Source of the DNA: Silene conica
Lineage: Eukaryota; Streptophyta; Magnoliopsida; Caryophyllales; Caryophyllaceae
Length of the DNA stretch: 64,000 bases
Reading direction: 5' to 3'
Assembly (NCBI GenBank): GCA_029255685.2
Contig: CM055315.2
Coordinates: 49,877,358-49,941,357 of the forward strand
Shown here: positions 58,403-64,000 of the stretch, piece by piece
Layout of the letters: every line of letters begins with the position of its first letter
Position numbering within the stretch: the stretch's first letter is position 1
Translations under genes and position numbers: made by a program
Notes under the pieces: model-generated
The model's input: the letters and a program-made list of their open reading frames with translations, nothing else
What the model was told of the DNA's origin: nothing
Databases searched by the model: none

Positions 58403-58837
58403 CCACATTAGCGATCATGCTAGGAACATCGACGTATGAAGATGAACAAGAGATGATTTCTCCAGATGGTAAGGAAATAGAAGTCTCGTCACATGGTGAG
58501 ACTTAAGATTAAGTCTATCCGAACACTTGGTTGATATAAATGACAGAGACGCACCAGTATCGAATAAAATAAGGCAAGCAAGATTATGTACGGAAAACAT
58601 ACCGGCAATTATATCAGGGTGAGCCTCGGCCTCCGCTTGGCTCATGACAAAGATGGTACCCTTGGGCTTGGGCTTGAAAGGAGTAGGATCTTTCTTTTCG
58701 GGGCAATCCTTAACAGAATGGCCTGGCTTCTTGCAAATGTAGCAAAGGAGAGGTTGAGCCTCACAATCAAATCCCGGATGCCATGGAGCATTGCATCGGA
58801 AAAAAACACGGCTCTGGGAAGGAGTAGCGTTGCTGGA
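58403..58837 (-). pseudogene. Element F zinc knuckle and protease, N-terminal piece
   Basis: Begins after an in-frame TAA (58838). The knuckle CYICKKPGHSVKDC is intact. The protease active site is LILFDTGASLSFIS. A frameshift near 58505 leads to the conserved SPCDETSISLPSGE-type block in another frame, which reaches the element E junction. Confidence 0.85.
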
Positions 58838-59686
58838 TTAAGGACGAGAGGCTTGGTTGTTAGGCACAAACCTCCGCTTGTTGAAATGGGAAGTAGTAGA
58901 AGGAGGCACATAGGGCCTTTTTCCTTGGTAAGATGGACGGGAAGAAGCATGAGTAAAGAAAGACTTGATCTCATCTTCAATCGACTTGAGAGAAGTCTCT
59001 GCCCAAATAGCATCATCATAAACCGCCACAAAAGAGGTAGAGTCGCGGCACACCATACTTGCTATCTTCGGAGAAAGCTTGCTTTTGTAGAAGTACACCT
59101 TGTCATCTTCCTCCTTCACAAACTTGGTTGCAAAATGAGCAAGTTCATTGAATTTGTCGGTGAAGGCTTGCACCGATAGCTTTCCTTGCCGGAAGTCCAT
59201 GAATTCCTTCATCCTTTGCTGCTTCAGCTCATTCGGGTAGAACCTAGTCTCCACCATTTCCTTGAAACAGTTCCAATCGAAATTCGGGTCAAGGGTCACT
59301 GTCGGACTTGTCATTGTCCACTATCTATCGGCCTCACGGACTAAGAAGTGGGAGGCAAGCTTGACTTTCTCATGGTTCGGCACATTATACATCGAGAAAC
59401 CCTTTTCCATCTCACGAAACCATTCGGTAAGAGCCACAGGGTCGACTTCTCCACCATAAGCTTTAGTGTTGTTCCTTGATAATTGGCTTGCGACCCAAGC
59501 AAAGCCACCTTGAAGGTTAGCATCATTCCTAGGAGGAGTAGCCTCATGACGGTTGAGTTGCTCTTGGTGGTTTTGTTGATTCTGAAGGACTTGCAAAAGA
59601 GATTGCATGATAGCATTTTTGGAGTTTGTCGGCCTCATCATTCTTCTACAATGCAAGAGCAAATGGGTTACCATAGCAATTAACAA
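58838..59686 (-). pseudogene. Element F Gag
   Basis: Two open pieces (59686-59321, 59314-58838) are one frame interrupted by TAG near 59318. Gag domain landmarks: DPVALTEWFREMEKGF, FDWNCFKEMVETRFYPNELKQQ, MDFRQGKLSVQAFTDKFNEL, with a basic, Pro-rich tail (GKRPYVPP). The frame ends at TAA 58838. It codes for the capsid protein of a chromovirus-type element. Confidence 0.88.
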
Positions 59687-59803
59687 TCACATAAAGACTA
59701 CAAACTTAGGTCCTTAATGTCTACCCAATCTCTCACTTATTATTCAAGTTTTGGCCAAGTTATGGTTGGGGGAAAACACGTGTGTGCGTCGAGAGCAACT
59801 TAG

Positions 59804-59815
59804 GCTCTGATAGCA
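59804..59815 (-). other. Primer-binding site of element F
   Basis: Minus strand TGCTATCAGAGC, one mismatch to the tRNA-iMet complement, two bases inside the LTR. Confidence 0.75.
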
Positions 59816-59817
59816 AC

Positions 59818-62800
59818 TGTGAACCCCCGCGATTTAGCGGAAAAATAAACATAAAAAGGATACGAAAAATACGAGGTTTTTAAAACTTTTCTTGCAGAAT
59901 TAAATAACTAACATGCGAAGGTTCAAACTAAAATAAAAGTGCGGAAATAAAAGAAACCATACAAGTTGTACAAACATAGTAAAGAGTGTACGGGGAAAAT
60001 ATATCCCACGAATAAAAACATAACGTAAAGTAGTCTAGTGATACGAAGTGAAACTAAAGTCCAAGGGTAAGTGCTCGTTAGCCACACGTCTTCCCCAAAC
60101 AGCACCAACCTACATTCATGAAACATGAACGCCACAGTCAGTGGGGAGTAACTCAGGGTTCTCCCAGCCACTTTACGTCAGAAAACACGTAAACGGTAAT
60201 ACAAAATATCCTATACATATGAACATGTATATGAATTCAGAAACAATCATATATGCATTTCCAAACGTAATCAACATGATCAATGCATGAGCGATAAACC
60301 AAAACATGTGATAACAGCATGAATCAACATGTGTAACAGAATTAAAGCTAGCATATGACATAATATCAGAATCAAGGAAACATCCAAGCAAATAACATAT
60401 CGTCAGAGCGTATAACCACTGCCTCTGACATACCAGAGCGTATAACCACTGCCTCTGGCTACTGGAGCGTATAACCACTGCCTCCAGTTACTAAGCATAC
60501 AACTATCTGACAACATAGGAATAGAATGAACGCCGTCAGAGCGTATAACCACTGCCTCTGACGTACCAGAGCGTATAACCACTGCCTCTGGCTACTAGAG
60601 CGTATAACCACTGCCTCCAGCTACGGAGCGTATAACCACTGCCTCCGAATACTATGTATAGCGTATAACCACTGCCTTTATGCCTAAGACCTGGCCAGAC
60701 CTCTCGATGTAATGCCTTACACCGAACGACACACGGGGACCGGAGCGTATAACCACTGCCTCCGACCAATCCCGAACATAGATAAATTCTCATTGCATGG
60801 GTGGCGTTATTTCATTACAGTGATACACAAATCGTACCACCGCTATATATTCACATGCAAGGCAACATAACCGTCGCCAAAACAGTTTTGGATGACATAA
60901 CCGTCACCTACACAATCTTAGGATAACATAAACATTAACCAACTCATTTAAACATGCATGAGCTAACAAACGATAAATAAGACAACACTTAAGTCCATTT
61001 TATACGGGAGAAGAATAAACGGAACTGATTAATAAAACATAAGTTCTAAATGCATTTCACATTAAAGCTGTCCTTTGCCGTACAATTCATAATTAATTCA
61101 AATAAAATCGAAATGATACAAGGCCAGTTGGGTCGGATTAATAAGACTTTTAGCTACAATATTCATCCAATAATCATTTCCAAAATATGAACGTAACAGG
61201 GGTTTATTTTCTAATCTTTACAGTGTGTCAGAAACCGTCACACAAAATGTATTGCTTCATAAAACGGGTTTAACAAATCATTTTGGGGCAAAGCAAACTC
61301 CTATCATTATCTAAACTCTTCAAAGTTTAATTATTGAAAAGGAACAGAATAGTTTCATAGTATACAAATGGTCTTCGAAATAATCTTTGAGCTACTGTCC
61401 GTTCTGCGAGTATTTCAGCGCAATGTTCGTAAATAATTTATTGTGAACAAACGACATGCAAGAAAATTACGAAAATTTAGAGGTATACTCTACACTTAAA
61501 ATAAACTAGGGTCTCTTTTCAACATTTTCAAATATGGATACTCTAAGATGTCGAAATAAATTGTACAAGACATTGGACAGATTTGTCAAGGTGCTGAAAC
61601 ATGATGAATTAACCATTGTAAACAAAACACTATGAACTAGAAATACTATCAAACTAATCATCCTCAATGATCATAAACTCATTTAACCATACAATTCTTA
61701 ATGAATTTCCAACTAGAATATCATCCAACACAACCATGCAAAATGATATTCATCTAAACATATGATTTATGAACTTAATCATGTCACTATTTAACCAAAC
61801 ACAATTCAAGTATACTAAACATTACTAGCATATAAAACACATGCAAACATAGACGATAAGTCGAGTAACCCATCACCGCTACCTTTTAGTCTAAACTCTT
61901 GTCAATATCATATGTATCGCCCTACGGACCACTTGACTCGAATCCTACAAACAAAAGGAGATGTTAAAAACGGAAGTGACTAGCTTGTGTCAAAGCTCGG
62001 ATTTCGAAATTAGTAAGGAAGATGAGGAGATGAAAACTTCTTATTTAGACAGGAGGGAAACGACGAGAGGAGAAAAATGGCACGAGAATCGTCGAAAACG
62101 GATAAGAAACGAAGATTTTGCGACCGTTTTACGGTTGAGGTGCACAATAATGGCGTCCCTCTTGTTTTTTGTGTTTTGTGAGTTTTTTCTGAACAAAAAT
62201 GAAGGATTTGAAGAAGAAGGAAGGAAGAGGATGACCTTGGGCAGCAAGGCAAGGTTTAACACTTAGCCAAGTGTTGGAATAGTAATGCCAAGTGTTGAGG
62301 CTTAGGCCATTTGTCAAGGGCCTTAGGCCAAGTGTTGAGAGGAATATGTCATGTGTCAAGAACCTTAGGCCATGTGGAATAATTGATTAGGATGTGTCTA
62401 AGATCTTAGGCCAAGTGGAAGATGTGCTAATGTCTATTGTCGAAGTTTTTAAGCCAATAGGAAGAGGTAGCAACGAGCGAGTATCTCGTCGGCGGATATT
62501 CAGCGACAGCCTTTCGTATTTTCGGCACAATTTCCTCCACAGAACTCCGATTGAGGTGTTGTTGGTGGCGTTGGAAAGCTAAGAAAAAAGATTTAAAACT
62601 TTTATTTTATAACCAAGAGCTGAATATGTCTTTAGCGGATCTCAAAGTTAGTAACAAGGACAGAGTAGTTGTTCGTAGTTTGACGAGTATAAATTTAAGA
62701 CGAGTATTTTTAATATCGTTGTCAAAAATGATAGAATTTAGATGGAAATTTTATTTATAGGATCATAATTATTATTAAAAATAGGATTTTAATAATATAG

Positions 62801-62829
62801 AATAACTTGGAATTTATCGGGGTGTTACA
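59818..62829 (-). repeat. 5' LTR of element F (3012 bp)
   Basis: Plus strand TGTGAACCCCCGCG...GGGGTGTTACA. The U5 end faces the PBS at 59815 and the U3 end borders gag of element G. ORFs inside are short and low complexity. Confidence 0.85.
60402..60767. repeat. Nine copies of an 18-mer with paired, changing arms
   Basis: Core AGCGTATAACCACTGCCT is identical at 60407, 60437, 60466, 60540, 60570, 60599, 60627, 60660 and 60744. The bases on both sides pair with each other and vary together: GTCAG/CTGAC, CCAG/CTGG, ACTGG/CCAGT, CGTCAG/CTGACG, CCAG/CTGG, CTAG/CCAG (one mismatch), CGG/CCG, a weak pair, CGG/CCG. Spacing is irregular (about 28-84 bp). Confidence 0.93.
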
Positions 62830-62988
62830 CGACGCATCATCCACCTCAGCCTTAAACCCTTTCTTGTTTAACATGGAAGCAATATTCTTTAGGACATAGC
62901 TCATTTGATTTATTTGAGATTTGATCTCCTCTTGACCGGCCTCCCATGGCTTGCTTGTAGCATCGCTATTTTCACTAGGATACACCAT
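62830..62988 (-). pseudogene. Element G gag-like start, cut by element F
   Basis: About 53 codons from ATG 62988 (MVYPSENSDATSKPW), including a short helical stretch EEIKSQINQMSYVLKNIASM. The product beyond the element F junction is not in the window. The short distance from the PBS makes it the start of gag; I do not recognise the lineage. Confidence 0.55.
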
Positions 62989-63040
62989 GATTACTTCTCC
63001 CCAAGATAGATCTTAATAAAAATTAAAACCAAGAGCCGAA

Positions 63041-63052
63041 GCTCTGATACCA
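63041..63052 (-). other. Primer-binding site of element G
   Basis: Minus strand TGGTATCAGAGC, perfect tRNA-iMet complement, three bases from the LTR. Confidence 0.85.
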
Positions 63053-63055
63053 ATT

Positions 63056-64000
63056 TGATGCGGATCTCTAGCTTGAATTGATGTAGATGATCCTTTCTTA
63101 AGAATCGATGTGCAGCGGAATTACACTCTTAAGATAAATAACGAACTTGTTAGTAACTTCAGTGAAATAACACAAATAATGAGGGAATTATGGATGGTGA
63201 ACGAAACAATGATGAACGATGCTTGTGATGAACGGACAACAATGATGCACGAATGAATGATGAACGACGAACAAGGCTTAATCTTCAAGGCTTGTGAACG
63301 ACGCTTGTGAACGATGGACGATGGACGAAGGCTTGATGAACCGTGGATGATGGATGTCGATGGATTGATGATGTCTCCTCAACCTTCTCTCGCAAAAGAT
63401 GGAATTGGCTAACACCCTGCACATCAACCTCGCAAAGTCGATCCTAAAAACTAAGCTCGCAAACTTAATTAATATCACTCAAAAGCTCACACATAAACTT
63501 ATGATTTTTATTGAATAATCAACTCACAACTTGTATGCTTAAACAAAGAAAACGACTGCCTTATATAGGCCTTAAACCGTGTAAAACCTACTATAATTAA
63601 GGTAGGAATACCTTAATTAATCCTAACTAGAAAACCCTAATCCTACTTAGGTTCAAACAATAGTTTGACTAGGATTAAGACTCTTATTCCTAATATAGTT
63701 ATGAATCCTATAACAACTAGGATTCCTTATCCTACTAGAACTATAAATCCTATTACAATTAGGACTCCTACTTCTAATAGGATTGTGAAACCTACTTCTA
63801 CTAGGAAACTTAAATATTAATCCTACTAAGACTAGGAAACATATCTTCCCAATCTTATTTTATTCTAACACAAATAAAATAAACAAAGTAAGAAAACCCT
63901 AGCTTGGCTAAAACCCTAGACGTAGACGTGTCTTAGGCGCGCGTCCCTAGGTGATCTTCGTGCCCTAGTTTTAGTTCCTTATAAGCTTCATACACACCTT
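63056..64000 (-). repeat. 5' LTR of element G, partial
   Basis: Begins TGATGCGGATCTC on the plus strand. It contains a GATGAACGA-like low-complexity run (about 63190-63370) and degenerate CCTAATAGGAT repeats (about 63600-63840). The other LTR end is outside the window. Confidence 0.75.
63561..63567 (-). promoter_or_regulatory. TATA box of the element G LTR
   Basis: TATATAA followed by GGCAG on the minus strand, about 505 bp from the U5 end. Confidence 0.5.

Larger units (their letters stand above)
53941..62829 (-). mobile_element. Chromovirus-type Ty3/gypsy element F (5' half), interrupted
   Basis: Minus-strand element with a 3.0 kb 5' LTR (59818-62829), iMet-like PBS, gag and protease. Protease is split by element E (54127-58397), resumes at 54126 and ends at 53941 against the truncated copia-2 LTR. 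RT, RNase H, integrase and the 3' LTR are lost. The protease-RT style (ILGMDWLSRYHARFECRDQK) is typical of Tekay/Del. The right LTR end lies within gag of element G. Confidence 0.85.
62830..64000 (-). mobile_element. LTR retrotransposon G, 5' end (runs off the window)
   Basis: Consists of a gag start, PBS and at least 945 bp of 5' LTR, minus strand. It is the outermost element on the right and the landing site of element F. Confidence 0.7.

Noticed and set aside
60402-60767. CRISPR-like repeat-spacer array
   Set aside because: Repeats have irregular spacing, spacers are partly repeated, the arms belong to the repeats, and this is a plant LTR without cas genes.
62010-62359. Minus-strand ORFs in the element F LTR
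   Set aside because: Three overlapping frames over a low-complexity stretch, no domain, short.

Overview
This is a transposon-dense window from a flowering plant, probably a eudicot. The evidence is plant LTR retrotransposons with tRNA-iMet, tRNA-Asp and tRNA-Lys type primer sites, a plant Helitron with RPA-like genes, MITEs, GT/AG introns and AT-rich spacers. I cannot name the species and see no ordinary single-copy host gene. Almost everything is nested transposable elements.

Left two thirds (1-45802): the base layer is a decayed autonomous Helitron read on the minus strand. In its own 5'->3' order it has an RPA70-like gene (about 45.8-44.1 kb), two paralogous genes of unknown function (40393-39407 and 18627-17588), the Rep-helicase gene in pieces (16670-3058), and a second RPA70-like gene (1726 to beyond position 1). 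Taking the insertions out leaves roughly 17 kb. Four LTR elements have landed in it: a pol-less gag-only element (3242-9674), a solo chromovirus-type LTR (10495-13464, TSD ACAGA), a 19.3 kb Ty3/gypsy Tat-type element (18845-38178, TSD AATGT) and a Ty1/copia element (45803-53940). The Tat element has itself received a 9 kb copia element (22672-31300, TSD AGATT) and a 444 bp MITE in one LTR (TSD TTA). It also carries a TATA-box-led, multi-exon antisense gene.

Right third (53941-64000): a minus-strand chromovirus (Tekay-like) gag-protease element with a 3.0 kb LTR. Its protease is split by a second chromovirus (54127-58397, TSD AAAAG), and it sits in the gag of a third LTR element whose 5' LTR runs off the window. 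The junction at 53940/53941 is a deletion scar.

Most notable: (1) element 54127-58397 has a U5 LTR end at both termini, the left one being only a 62 bp inverted copy, yet it has a proper 5 bp TSD; (2) the chromovirus LTRs hold a zone of hairpins with symmetrically changing arms, including nine copies of an invariant 18-mer and two modules conserved with compensated stems between two LTRs; (3) two unrelated retrotransposons each carry a private cluster of palindromic motifs (16 x GGTCGGTCGACC, 6 x CTCGATCGAG); (4) the two unknown Helitron-associated paralogues. Intact LTR pairs all differ by about 2 percent (counted by eye), so the insertions look close in age.
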